A stretch of DNA of 64,000 nt from Rathayibacter sp. SW19 (GTDB taxonomy: Bacteria; Actinomycetota; Actinomycetes; Actinomycetales; Microbacteriaceae). The position numbers and the translations under genes are program-made. The notes under the pieces are model-generated. The model saw nothing but the letters and a program-made list of their open reading frames with translations. It made no database searches and had not been told where the DNA came from. Below, in pieces: positions 24,551 through 32,703 of this stretch. The stretch spans positions 3,720,001 through 3,784,000 of the forward strand of contig NZ_CP133020.1 of NCBI RefSeq assembly GCF_030866825.1. The letters are read 5' to 3'. The first letter of the stretch is position 1. Each line of letters opens with the position of its first letter.

Positions 24551-24602
24551 ATGTGGCACCGACATGTGGCACCGACATCTGGCGCCGACATCTGGAATGC
24601 TG
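24551..24602. repeat. 13-bp intergenic tandem repeat, about four copies
   Basis: ATGTGGCACCGAC (24551-24563), ATGTGGCACCGAC, ATCTGGCGCCGAC and ATCTGGAATGCTG run head to tail in the region upstream of msrB. The unit is not a multiple of three and lies outside any supported gene. Confidence 0.85.
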
Positions 24603-24671
24603 ATGGGGCGTGCGCTGTTTAGTCTTGTAGTGCGGGAGTGTGTGCCGCACCGGTGTGAAAGGACCGTTCGA

Positions 24672-25097
24672 ATGACGTATGCCGTGACCAAGAGCGAAGA
24701 CCAGTGGCGTGAAGAACTGGGCCCCGAAAAGTACGCGGTGCTGCGGCAGGCAGCGACGGAGCGCCCGTGGACCGGCGAACTGCTGGATGAGCATCGCGCA
24801 GGCGTGTTCACCTGCGCGGCGTGCGGAGCAGAGCTCTTCAAGAGCGGAACCAAGTTCGATTCGGCGTGCGGCTGGCCGAGTTTCTACGAGTCCGTGCGGC
24901 CGGAAGCTGTTCAGCTGCTCGACGACGACAGCCTGGGAATGCATCGCACGGAGGTGCGCTGTGCCGCCTGCGGTTCACATCTGGGCCATGTTTTCGACGA
25001 CGGATTCGGCACGCCGACCGGGGATCGTTACTGCATGAACTCGCTGTCTCTGGGTTTCGCTGCAGCGGATACCGAGCAGGCCACGACGCAGTCGTGA
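24672..25097 (+). CDS. msrB: Peptide-methionine (R)-S-oxide reductase
   Basis: A 141-residue repair enzyme that reduces methionine-R-sulfoxide in proteins. Zinc cysteines 48/51 (CAAC) and 97/100 (CAAC) are present, with catalytic Cys121 in GDRYCMNSLSL. CGWPSFYES and GHVFDDGFG are the expected motifs; Cys66 may be the resolving residue. The start at 24672 matches the usual family N-terminus. The stop overlaps the GTG of the nitroreductase gene (GTGA), implying coupling. Confidence 0.94.
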   Translation: MTYAVTKSEDQWREELGPEKYAVLRQAATERPWTGELLDEHRAGVFTCAACGAELFKSGTKFDSACGWPSFYESVRPEAVQLLDDDSLGMHRTEVRCAACGSHLGHVFDDGFGTPTGDRYCMNSLSLGFAAADTEQATTQS

Positions 25098-25645
25098 GCG
25101 ATCTGAGAGCGCGGGTCGCCGCCCGCCGCTCGCACTCTCACGTGACAGATGAGTCTCCGACGCATGCGGAACTCCTCGAGCTTGTCACCGCAGCCGGCCG
25201 GGTAGCGGACCACAGCGCATTGCGCCCGTGGCGGATCATCGAGTTGCGCGGTGCGGCACGAGGCCGTCTCGGTGCGGCGTTGGTTGAAGCGGCCGGCGCC
25301 ACGGGGACATCCGCAGAAAAGCTCGCCGCGAAACCGCTGCGGGCGCCGCTACTGCTCGCGATCGTTGTGGCGCGACGCCCGAGCGACAAGGTGGCCGGGT
25401 GGGAACAGGATGCAGTCGCATCCGGTGTTGCACATCTGCTCAGCCTGTTGTTGCACGACGCCGGCTGGGGCGTGATGTGGCGCACCGGAGAATTCGTCCG
25501 CACGAAACCGGTGCATACGATGCACGGCCTCCGAAAGAATGAGCGCCTGCTCGGTTGGCTCTATGTCGGTGGACTGCCTGCGGGCACCCGAGACGGCACA
25601 CGCAAACCGATCGACGCAGAGCAGTTTCTCACAGTTTTGAACTGA
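25094..25645 (+). CDS. Nitroreductase family protein
   Basis: A 183-residue FMN-type nitroreductase-fold protein. RVADHSALRPWRIIEL near the N-terminus and KPLRAPLLLAIVVA in the middle are typical, and HDAGWGVMWRTG forms the late FMN/dimer segment. Substrate is unknown; co-translation with msrB (GTGA overlap) suggests a redox or oxidative-stress role. GTG start. Confidence 0.85.
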   Translation: MSDLRARVAARRSHSHVTDESPTHAELLELVTAAGRVADHSALRPWRIIELRGAARGRLGAALVEAAGATGTSAEKLAAKPLRAPLLLAIVVARRPSDKVAGWEQDAVASGVAHLLSLLLHDAGWGVMWRTGEFVRTKPVHTMHGLRKNERLLGWLYVGGLPAGTRDGTRKPIDAEQFLTVLN

Positions 25646-25698
25646 TCCTGATGAGCCTGCGCTCGGCGTCGACAGCGTTGTTGCCGGTGCTCAGACTG

Positions 25699-25869
25699 TC
25701 AGTCGAATTTGTGCAGCCAGTGGATCGGAAGCCCGAACGACAGTGCGACACACAGGATGCCGGCTATGAACGTCTCGGCTTGGAACGCCGTGAGAGTTGC
25801 AGCCAAATACATCAAGAACAGTCCGCCCAAAAAGAACACGAACGACACAATCAGGGCAATTACATTCAT
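25699..25869 (-). CDS. Small membrane protein, function unknown
   Basis: A 56-residue peptide with two transmembrane segments (about 3-25 and 34-52). A GGAGG site 5 nt before the ATG at 25869 supports expression. No family is recognised. It is convergent with the nitroreductase gene. Confidence 0.55.
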   Translation of the reverse strand: MNVIALIVSFVFFLGGLFLMYLAATLTAFQAETFIAGILCVALSFGLPIHWLHKFD

Positions 25870-26026
25870 CACGGCCTCCCACACTCAGCGTAGCGTGCTG
25901 CAGAACTCGATCCCCAAACATCGACCGCTGAAGGCGGTGTAGGGCGAGCGCCCTCGTGTCCCCCAAAAGGCCGCTACACATCACGTGATGGATGCGCAAG
26001 GCTGGGAAAAACGGAAGGGCTGTCGG

Positions 26027-26611
26027 GTGTCTCAACGCCGTGCTGTAGAGGACTCAACGGGGTCCGCGCGCGTTCTGGTTCTGCGACCGACTCCACGTCT
26101 GCTGCGCCAGGGCGCCGTCACGATGATCGCCCTCACGTCGCCGGTCTTCGCGGTGCTCTATTGGTTGACGATTCCGGACAGCGGCTGGCCGATCGTACTC
26201 GCGGCGCATCTGCTCGTTGCCGCTCTCTGCGCGCTCGTCGGGTGGGGTTACGCTGCCGCGGCGATCTGGGTGTCTGCAGACGGGCTACGAGAGCGGGGCT
26301 TTTTCGGCCGCTCGAGCAGCTACCCGGTCGGACAGATTGGCAGCATCCTGTTACTCGAGACATACCGCGACAGCGCGCTCGACAGTCAGCCGCAACTTTT
26401 TGTCTGCACGAACGACGGCCGCGCTCTGCTCCGGATGCGCGGCGCTTTCTGGCAGCGCACCGACATGGACGCAGTCATCGAGACTCTCGACGTGCCGGTA
26501 CACGTCGTCGACGGCACCTTCACTATGTCGGAGCTGCGACGCACGCGCCCCGAACTGCTCTACTGGTTCGAGCGGTTTCCCTGGCTGCGCCCGCACTCTG
26601 CGGGCGCGTAG
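26027..26611 (+). CDS. Two-TM membrane protein with PH-like C-terminal domain
   Basis: A 194-residue protein with two transmembrane helices at about 30-55 and 60-85, then a soluble region (VSADGLRERGFFG) resembling the PH-like domain of actinobacterial membrane proteins. Function is unknown. I place the start at the GTG at 26027 because GGAAGG lies upstream; an in-frame ATG at 25985 would add 14 residues. It is convergent with the GNAT gene, with a 1-bp gap. Confidence 0.6.
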   Translation: MSQRRAVEDSTGSARVLVLRPTPRLLRQGAVTMIALTSPVFAVLYWLTIPDSGWPIVLAAHLLVAALCALVGWGYAAAAIWVSADGLRERGFFGRSSSYPVGQIGSILLLETYRDSALDSQPQLFVCTNDGRALLRMRGAFWQRTDMDAVIETLDVPVHVVDGTFTMSELRRTRPELLYWFERFPWLRPHSAGA

Positions 26612-26612
26612 C

Positions 26613-27221
26613 TCAGACGACTGCGTCAGTCGAAATGCCGAGCAGCCCGCCGTCCGTGCCACCGGATGGCAACGGCTTGAACCCGAGAGCGGCATAAAAG
26701 CCGCGCGCGGAGAGGTTTCGTGGGGACACACCGAGATGCACGCCGCGAACACCGCGCTCCCGCAGCTCTGCCAGCAGCCCTCTGATGAGGATGCGTCCGA
26801 ATCCCTGACCCTGCAGCTCGGGAAGAAGGTCGATATGCAGGTGCGCGGGGTATGCATCCAACTCAGGAATCAGCATCCGCTCGGGTTCGTAGCCAACCTC
26901 GACGAACTGATCGGATGCGGTCACCGGCGGCGTTGCGCGCGTGTAGCGCTGCGCGAATCCAGGCAGCCACTCTGCCCGATAGCGTTCGACGAAGGCTCGC
27001 GTGTCCGCGGTCGCGACCAGGTAACCCGCAACGTGATCGCCTGTGTCCACGAGATATGCGAGGTCGGGCTCGAAGTCAACGTACGGCAGCACATAGATGT
27101 CTGGCAACAGTGTGTCAGAGACGTACAGGCCGGTGGCGTCGCCGCCGACATCGCCGGTGCGCACGCAAATACCTGCGACAGCGGCACGGTCGGTGGGAAG
27201 GTAGCTGCGAATCAGGGCCAT
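26613..27221 (-). CDS. GNAT-family N-acetyltransferase
   Basis: A 202-residue protein of the acetyltransferase fold. The acetyl-CoA loop is LQGQGFGRILI (about 136-146), with HLHIDLLPE before it and HLGVSPRNLSARGFYAALGF after it. It resembles acetyltransferases related to the C-terminal region of O-GlcNAcases; the substrate is unknown. The start at 27221 was chosen over an upstream ATG 21 bp earlier because the conserved sequence begins there. Confidence 0.8.
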   Translation of the reverse strand: MALIRSYLPTDRAAVAGICVRTGDVGGDATGLYVSDTLLPDIYVLPYVDFEPDLAYLVDTGDHVAGYLVATADTRAFVERYRAEWLPGFAQRYTRATPPVTASDQFVEVGYEPERMLIPELDAYPAHLHIDLLPELQGQGFGRILIRGLLAELRERGVRGVHLGVSPRNLSARGFYAALGFKPLPSGGTDGGLLGISTDAVV

Positions 27222-27325
27222 CGTTCTATCCTGGCACTGCAATGTTGTGACCCGTGCGCTGCCGGCCGCCGCGCGACACCGAGCCCTGTGTGCAAGGCCG
27301 CCCGTGTCGATCGCGCCGCCGGTGA

Positions 27326-27538
27326 ATCGTCATTGTCAGCCTCGAACCGGTTGCATCCGAGGTGACTCGGGGCACAATCGGCATTCGCTTCGCCACCGAC
27401 GACATAGAAGGGGCGCATTCCGCACTGGTGGAACGCGGTGTTGAAACGGACGAGATTCTTCGCTGGCCGGGCGTTCCGGCGATGTTCGGCTTCCGCGACC
27501 CGGACGGCAATGCCTTCTCCATTACGGCGACCGCATGA
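27326..27538 (+). pseudogene. 5'-truncated VOC/glyoxalase-family remnant
   Basis: An open stretch after an in-frame stop at 27323-27325 encodes the C-terminal half of a vicinal-oxygen-chelate protein: GTIGIRFATDDIEGAH, then RWPGVPAMFGFRDPDGNAF, ending at a TGA at 27536-27538. About half of the normal 120-130 residues is missing and no start with a ribosome site is present. I read it as a decayed gene; a GTG at 27362 could in principle start a 58-residue peptide. Confidence 0.65.
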
Positions 27539-27699
27539 ACGTCATGCGGCGATCTGCACAGCTGACGGTTTCCGGCTGGCGACGTGCCGACATCCCGGCG
27601 AGCCAACATCCACAGTTTCTGGTGCGCGAAGTGCTGTCGACATCGCGCGTAACGACCCTTTGAGCACCGGAAATCAGGGCGGATGCCCGCAGGGCTGAG

Positions 27700-27705
27700 G
27701 CATAC
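27700..27705 (+). promoter_or_regulatory. Probable -10 box for leaderless APH-type gene
   Basis: CATACT ends 7 nt before the GTG at 27713 and no Shine-Dalgarno is visible. Confidence 0.4.
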
Positions 27706-27712
27706 TGACGGG

Positions 27713-28618
27713 GTGGCACCGACCGACATCTCGACCGAGCTGGCAGCGTCCGTCGATCTCCTTCTGGAACGCTGGCATCTGGAACCGGATGGCGCCGCGT
27801 TTGCCACAGCGACGAGCGTTCTGGCACCCGCCCGACGCGACGGTGCACCTGTGATGGTGAAGATCGCGACGCACGTCGAGGAGTCGCGCGGCAACGCTGT
27901 GATGCTCTGGTGGAACGGTCACGGCAGTGCTCGCGTGCTCGAACACGACGCTGACTCGGTGCTGCTCGAGCGCGCGATCGGCTCACGTTCACTGGTCGCG
28001 ATGGCGGAGGCGGCATCCGCTGGCGTCGCCGCGAACGTGAGCGATTGCGCAGCCGACGACGAAGCGACGCGCATCCTGTGTGAGACCGGGATGCGATTGC
28101 ATGCCACCGCAGGCATACACCGGCTCGCCTCAGTGCCGGTGCCCGAGCTGCCCACGCTGCCGGAGTGGTTCGCCGAGCTCTTCACGCATGCAGCAGAGGT
28201 CGGCGGATTCCACGGGCGAGCCGCGGTCATCGCGGGCGAACTGCTCAAGGACCAACACGAGGTCACGGTGCTGCACGGCGATCTGCATCACGGCAACGTG
28301 CTCGACTTCGGTGCTGCAAGCCACCCGGAAAGTGACGGCTGGGCAGCCATCGACCCGAAAGGACTCATCGGCGACCGTGCTTTCGACTTCGCGAATATCC
28401 TGTGCAACCCCAGTGCGGATGCCGCGTTGCGGCCCGGGCGGCTCGCCCGCGCCGTCGACGTGGTGGCGCACACTACGGGAATCGACCGGCTGCGGCTACT
28501 CCGCTGGGCGATCGCCTGGTGCGCGCTATCGTCGGCGTGGGATGCGCGCAGCGGGCAGGTTGCGGCACCCGCACTGTCGGTCGGGCTCGACGCGGAGCGA
28601 CTGTTGGATGCTGCATGA
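27713..28618 (+). CDS. APH(6)-like aminoglycoside/hydroxyurea phosphotransferase family kinase
   Basis: A 301-residue kinase of the APH family, closest in pattern to the streptomycin 6-phosphotransferase group. The catalytic loop is VLHGDLHHGNVLDF and the Mg-binding segment is AAIDPKGLIGDRAFDFAN, both near residues 195-230. Whether it inactivates an antibiotic or phosphorylates a metabolite cannot be told from sequence. GTG start, apparently leaderless. Repeats follow directly after the stop. Confidence 0.82.
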   Translation: MAPTDISTELAASVDLLLERWHLEPDGAAFATATSVLAPARRDGAPVMVKIATHVEESRGNAVMLWWNGHGSARVLEHDADSVLLERAIGSRSLVAMAEAASAGVAANVSDCAADDEATRILCETGMRLHATAGIHRLASVPVPELPTLPEWFAELFTHAAEVGGFHGRAAVIAGELLKDQHEVTVLHGDLHHGNVLDFGAASHPESDGWAAIDPKGLIGDRAFDFANILCNPSADAALRPGRLARAVDVVAHTTGIDRLRLLRWAIAWCALSSAWDARSGQVAAPALSVGLDAERLLDAA

Positions 28619-28740
28619 GCTTGCCCGGCCCCGCCGCAGCCCGGTCCCTGAGCCTGCCCGATCCCTGAGCTTGCCCGATCCCTGAGCTTGCCGAAGGGTG
28701 CCCGTATCGATGGGCGCTTCGGCTTCGCTCAGCGACCGGG
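28617..28740. repeat. TCCCTGAGCTTGCC(GAAGGG) repeat cluster
   Basis: Four to five copies of TCCCTGAGCTTGCCCGA-type units, ending in GAGCTTGCCGAAGGGTGCC and a reversed copy (GGCGCTTCGGCTTCGCTCAG). They fill the gap between the APH-type gene and the HerA-like gene and belong to the dispersed family also seen near 838, 6120, 8500 and 30400. Confidence 0.85.
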
Positions 28741-28745
28741 AATGA

Positions 28746-30581
28746 TCAGCGCCGACGACGGGTGCCGAAGATGCCTGCAACGACGCTGGTCAGGATCGTC
28801 TGGGTGGTGCGCGAGCCGAGCACTTCTTCGAGCATGTTCTTCTGCGGTTTTGCTGCGGTCGCACGCGTGGTTCCACCGGTTGATTTCAGGATGCGGTTGT
28901 ATTCGGCGTCCGCTGCCTTCTTCGCCTTCGCCTGGTCAGCCGCAGACTTGTCCGCCGCCTTCTGGGCGTCGATAACGGCCTGCGCATCTGCCGCTGCCTG
29001 CTGGCGGGCTGCTTCTGCATCCGCCGCGGCACTGAGCTTGCGGCCGAGCATCTCCCGAGCGGAATCACGGTCGATGGGTGTGCCGTACGTCGCGAGCAAC
29101 GGCGAGGCTGCGACCGTCGCGTCGATCTGCGCGTCGGGTGTCGGCGACATCGAACCCTGCGGTGCGCGCATCCTGGTCCAGGCGACCGGGCTCGGTGCGC
29201 CCTTCTCGTTCATCACCGTCACGATCGCCTCACCGGTGGCGAGTGACTGCAGTACCTTCTCGAGGTCATAGCCGGAGGTCGGATACGTCGAGATGGTCGC
29301 CCGCAACGCCTTCGCATCATCCGGTGTGAACGCGCGCAACTGATGCTGCACGCGCGAGCCCAGTTGACCGAGGATGTCGCTCGGCACGTCTTTCGGCGTC
29401 TGCGTCACGAAGAAGATACCGACGCCCTTTGAGCGGATGAGCCGTACAGTCTGCGTGATGGAGCTGAGAAAGTCCTTCGACGCATCCTTGAACAAAAGAT
29501 GCGCCTCGTCGAAGAAGAACACCAGCTTCGGCTTGTCGGCGTCGCCGACCTCGGGCAGATCGTTGAACAGGTCGGCGAGCAGCCACATCAGGAAGGTGCT
29601 GAACAGTGCGGGCTTGTCCTGCACACCGGGCACCTCGAGAAGGCTGACGATGCCCTTGCCGTCTGCGGTCGTCTTGAGGAATTCACGCGTGTCGATCTCG
29701 GGTTCGCCGAAGAAGGCATCCGCGCCCTGATCGGCGAACGTGATCAGTTCGCGCAGGATGACGCCGACCGTAGCGCTCGAGAGCCCGCCGAGGTCGGCCA
29801 GTTCGGCCTTGCCGTCATCGCTCGTCAGGTATTTGAGCACCTCACGCAAGTCTGAAAGGTCGAGCAGCGGCAGGCCCGCCTTGTCTGCGTAATGAAAGAC
29901 CAAGCCGAGGCTTGACTCTTGCGTTGCGTTGAGTCCAAGCACCTTGGACAGCAACAGCGGCCCGAAACCGGCGATCGTCGCTCGGATCGGAACACCCTTG
30001 CCCACGCCGCCGAGGCTGAAATACTCAGTGGGTGATGCCTGCGGCTGCCAGACTTGGCCGATGCCCTTCGTGCGCGCCAACAGCTTGTCGCTCGACTCGC
30101 CTGCGCTCGCGATCCCCGAAAGGTCACCTTTGATGTCCGCGGCGAAAACCGGCACACCCGCTGCGGAGAGTTGCTCCGCGAGCACCTGCAGTGTCTTGGT
30201 CTTGCCCGTTCCGGTTGCACCGGCGACCAGGCCGTGCCTGTTCAGCATCGCGATCGGGATGCGTATGGGCACGTCCGACAGCGCATCCCCGTTGACGAGA
30301 GCGCCCATTTCGAGCGCGAGTTCACTGAAGGAATAGCCCGCGCGGATGGCGTCGACGTGCTCGGCGTTCAGCGGTCCCGTGGCGCCGCCGTTCCCTGAGC
30401 TTGCCGAAGCGCCGTCGTTCCCTGAGCTTGCCGAAGGGCTGCCGACCGCAGCCGCAGCAGCCTTAGCGGCAGCATCCTCGGCCCGCTTGATCGCGGCCTG
30501 AGCGTCGGCCTGTGCTTTCGCCGCCGCGGCCACCGCGGCGGCCGCCTCCGCCTGAGCTTGCTGGACCGCGTCATCCGTCAT
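28746..30581 (-). CDS. DUF853/HerA-like ATPase
   Basis: A 611-residue P-loop ATPase of the DUF853 (YjgR-like, HerA/FtsK-related) family. An Ala/Gln-rich coiled coil fills 1-45, a repeat-derived linker 48-66 (SASSGNDGASASSGNG, from two copies of the CCCTGAGCTTGCCGAAG repeat), Walker A GATGTGKT is at 121-128, and Walker B is LVFFFDEAHLL. VTQTPKDVPSDIL is the sensor-type segment. A second charged coiled coil lies near 510-570. The role is unknown, possibly DNA translocation. Confidence 0.87.
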   Translation of the reverse strand: MTDDAVQQAQAEAAAAVAAAAKAQADAQAAIKRAEDAAAKAAAAAVGSPSASSGNDGASASSGNGGATGPLNAEHVDAIRAGYSFSELALEMGALVNGDALSDVPIRIPIAMLNRHGLVAGATGTGKTKTLQVLAEQLSAAGVPVFAADIKGDLSGIASAGESSDKLLARTKGIGQVWQPQASPTEYFSLGGVGKGVPIRATIAGFGPLLLSKVLGLNATQESSLGLVFHYADKAGLPLLDLSDLREVLKYLTSDDGKAELADLGGLSSATVGVILRELITFADQGADAFFGEPEIDTREFLKTTADGKGIVSLLEVPGVQDKPALFSTFLMWLLADLFNDLPEVGDADKPKLVFFFDEAHLLFKDASKDFLSSITQTVRLIRSKGVGIFFVTQTPKDVPSDILGQLGSRVQHQLRAFTPDDAKALRATISTYPTSGYDLEKVLQSLATGEAIVTVMNEKGAPSPVAWTRMRAPQGSMSPTPDAQIDATVAASPLLATYGTPIDRDSAREMLGRKLSAAADAEAARQQAAADAQAVIDAQKAADKSAADQAKAKKAADAEYNRILKSTGGTTRATAAKPQKNMLEEVLGSRTTQTILTSVVAGIFGTRRRR

Positions 30582-30650
30582 GGCGATAGCCTACTGATCA
30601 CCGACGGTTCCCTGCGCCACAATCTCCCGCGGCATCCGTCGTCGCGCTAA

Positions 30651-30711
30651 CGCGAGCCGTCACGTTTGGCTGCTCCCATGGCAGTTGGACAACCAAACGT
30701 GACGGCTCGCG
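30651..30711. repeat. Perfect 19-bp palindrome between genes
   Basis: Arms CGCGAGCCGTCACGTTTGG (30651-30669) and its exact complement (30693-30711) flank a 23-nt spacer. It lies upstream of the HerA-like gene and just downstream of the saccharopine-dehydrogenase-like gene on the same strand, so it may terminate the latter. It resembles the 26-bp palindrome at 11473 in form but not in sequence. Confidence 0.85.
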
Positions 30712-30735
30712 AACTCAGCACGACGCCTTACTGGG

Positions 30736-32016
30736 CTAGGCTGCGGGCGTGCGCTCCTCGAGTCCCCAGGGCTGACCGTATCCACCTTCCGACTCGGGCC
30801 GCGCCATCAATTCGAGGAACGGCGCGGCATCGAACGCCTCCGGACCAAGCACTCCACGGCCGGTCCAGGCGCCGGATGCGAGCAGCTCCAGCGCGATCAC
30901 CGGGTTCAACGCGGTCTGCCAGACGACGCACTGGCTGTCGTATTCGCGCATCGTCCATTCGTTGTCGCTCACGTGATAGAGATACACCTCGCGCGGGTTG
31001 CCGTCGAGACCCGTGCCACGCACCCAGACGCCTGCGCAGGTCTTGCCTGTCATCCGCGGTCCGATGGTCGCAGGATCAGGCAGTGCTGCCGCGACGACGT
31101 CCCGTGGTGCGACCTCGACCGGCCCGTTGGGGCTGCGCACGCGCAGGGGTGTCGTCGAGTCCAGGCCGAGCTGGTGCAGTGTCTTCAGAATGCCGATGAA
31201 CTCATCGCCGAGGCCGTACTTGAAGGTGACCCGTTTGGCGTTCAGCCAGCGCGGCATCAGCAGCACTTCTTCGTGTTCGACGTTGACGCACTCGACCGGG
31301 CCGATCCCCTCCGGGAAGGTGAAGATTTCCGGCTCGCTGAACGGCGCAGTCGTGTACCAGCCGGTGTCTTTCTCGAAGATCACGGGCGGGTTCAGGCACT
31401 CCTCGATGGTCGTCCAGATGCTGAAGCTCGGTGCGAAGATCTCCTCGCCGTTCTCGTCACGCACGACCAGGTTGGCACCGTCGCGCGTGCCGAGCTCCTC
31501 GATCTCGCTGAACAGGTGGTCGGATGCGTAGCGCGCGAAGACATCCGACATGCCCGGTTCCACGCCCATGCCGACCAGCGCAAGCCGACCGGCGCGCTCC
31601 CAATCGGGCGCCTGCTCGAACTGGTCGTCGCCGAGCTTGACGCCGGTCTGCGCGTAGGGGTCGGTCGGGTGCGGCTCGGACAGGCTCATCGCCATATCCA
31701 GATAGTCGGCTCCTGCTGCGAGCGCGCCGGCGAAGATGGTGGGCACGAACTTCGGTTCAACCGCGTTGATGACATGCGTTGCGCGGTGCTCTCGAGCGAC
31801 GGATGCGACCCGGTCGGGATCGGAGGCGTCGATCGCGGCGGGAACGAAGCGAGCAGCGGCATCCGCCCCGTGCTTGTCCGCGATCCACGCGATGGTGCGC
31901 TGCACACGCGCGATGTCGTAGTCGCTGACGACGATCTGTTCATAGAAACTGCGCCGGGCCGCGATCTTTGCGATCGAATCGCCGACGCCGCCGGCGCCGA
32001 CCAGAAGTATTCTCAT
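30736..32016 (-). CDS. Saccharopine dehydrogenase family protein
   Basis: A 426-residue NAD(P)-dependent oxidoreductase. A Rossmann motif LLVGAGGVGDSIAKIA opens the protein, with ATHVINAVEPKFVP and ADYLDMAMSL following, and a long C-terminal saccharopine-dehydrogenase domain (about 140-390, including VGMGVEPGMSDVFARYA). The family covers lysine/saccharopine and carboxynorspermidine reactions; the substrate here is unresolved and no lysine-pathway neighbours are present. Confidence 0.85.
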   Translation of the reverse strand: MRILLVGAGGVGDSIAKIAARRSFYEQIVVSDYDIARVQRTIAWIADKHGADAAARFVPAAIDASDPDRVASVAREHRATHVINAVEPKFVPTIFAGALAAGADYLDMAMSLSEPHPTDPYAQTGVKLGDDQFEQAPDWERAGRLALVGMGVEPGMSDVFARYASDHLFSEIEELGTRDGANLVVRDENGEEIFAPSFSIWTTIEECLNPPVIFEKDTGWYTTAPFSEPEIFTFPEGIGPVECVNVEHEEVLLMPRWLNAKRVTFKYGLGDEFIGILKTLHQLGLDSTTPLRVRSPNGPVEVAPRDVVAAALPDPATIGPRMTGKTCAGVWVRGTGLDGNPREVYLYHVSDNEWTMREYDSQCVVWQTALNPVIALELLASGAWTGRGVLGPEAFDAAPFLELMARPESEGGYGQPWGLEERTPAA

Positions 32017-32034
32017 GCGGCAACGCTACCAACA

Positions 32035-32117
32035 CCAAAACGACGGGGTTTTTCAACGCCACTCCGCGCTGAAGGCGCACGAGGCGGCGTGTCCAATCAA
32101 TTCTTCCGTCGTTTTGG
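32035..32117. repeat. 83-bp element bounded by 12-bp inverted repeats
   Basis: CCAAAACGACGG (32035-32046) and CCGTCGTTTTGG (32106-32117) bound a 59-bp core with internal CAACGCC/GGCG pairing. It occupies the gap between two minus-strand genes. It looks like a small non-autonomous palindromic element or a structured RNA/terminator. Confidence 0.65.
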
Positions 32118-32138
32118 TTTTGTGCACGGGCGATGCGA

Positions 32139-32639
32139 TCACGAGTCGGCGGCAGCGTCCGCCGCGGCCGCACCGGCCGACGCGGGTGCTGACGCGGCAG
32201 CGGGTGCGCGTACCAGGGCGACGACGAGAGCGACGACCGCGATCAGCCAGCATCCGGCCATGATCGCGGAGCTGAAGTCCTCGTTGTAGTCGACGAAGCT
32301 CATCCCGTTGAAGAACGCCGCGAAGGTGAAGAACAGCGCGATGCCGCTCGCCCAGCGCCAGCCACGCCCGTCACGACGGAGCGAGACGATGAACAGGGCG
32401 AGAGTGCCCACGAACAGCACGGCGCCGAGCAGAGCGTGCAGGAACAGCACGCTGCCGCCGCCGAAAGTCAATGCCCAGACCAGGCTCGCCGCAGATCGGC
32501 TGAAATATTCTCCGCCGGTAGCGCCAGGGTGCGTTTTCGGCAGGGTGACGAACAGGTTCAGAGTCATGCCGAACGCGAACTGCACTGCGAACAGCACCAA
32601 CAGCCAGGTCGCGGTTCTGCGTAGCCGCTTCAACACCAT
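32139..32639 (-). CDS. Four-TM membrane protein, function unknown
   Basis: A 166-residue protein with hydrophobic segments at about 12-32, 50-85, 97-118 and 123-142 and a low-complexity Ala-rich C-terminus (SAPASAGAAAADAAADS). It might bind haem or be a small cytochrome-like membrane protein, but no motif proves this. No family is recognised. Confidence 0.65.
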   Translation of the reverse strand: MVLKRLRRTATWLLVLFAVQFAFGMTLNLFVTLPKTHPGATGGEYFSRSAASLVWALTFGGGSVLFLHALLGAVLFVGTLALFIVSLRRDGRGWRWASGIALFFTFAAFFNGMSFVDYNEDFSSAIMAGCWLIAVVALVVALVRAPAAASAPASAGAAAADAAADS

Positions 32640-32703
32640 CCCCTTGGGGTATCACCATCGAAGCATGACCGCAAGAGGTCACGCGTCGACTCAGCGCCCC
32701 GGG

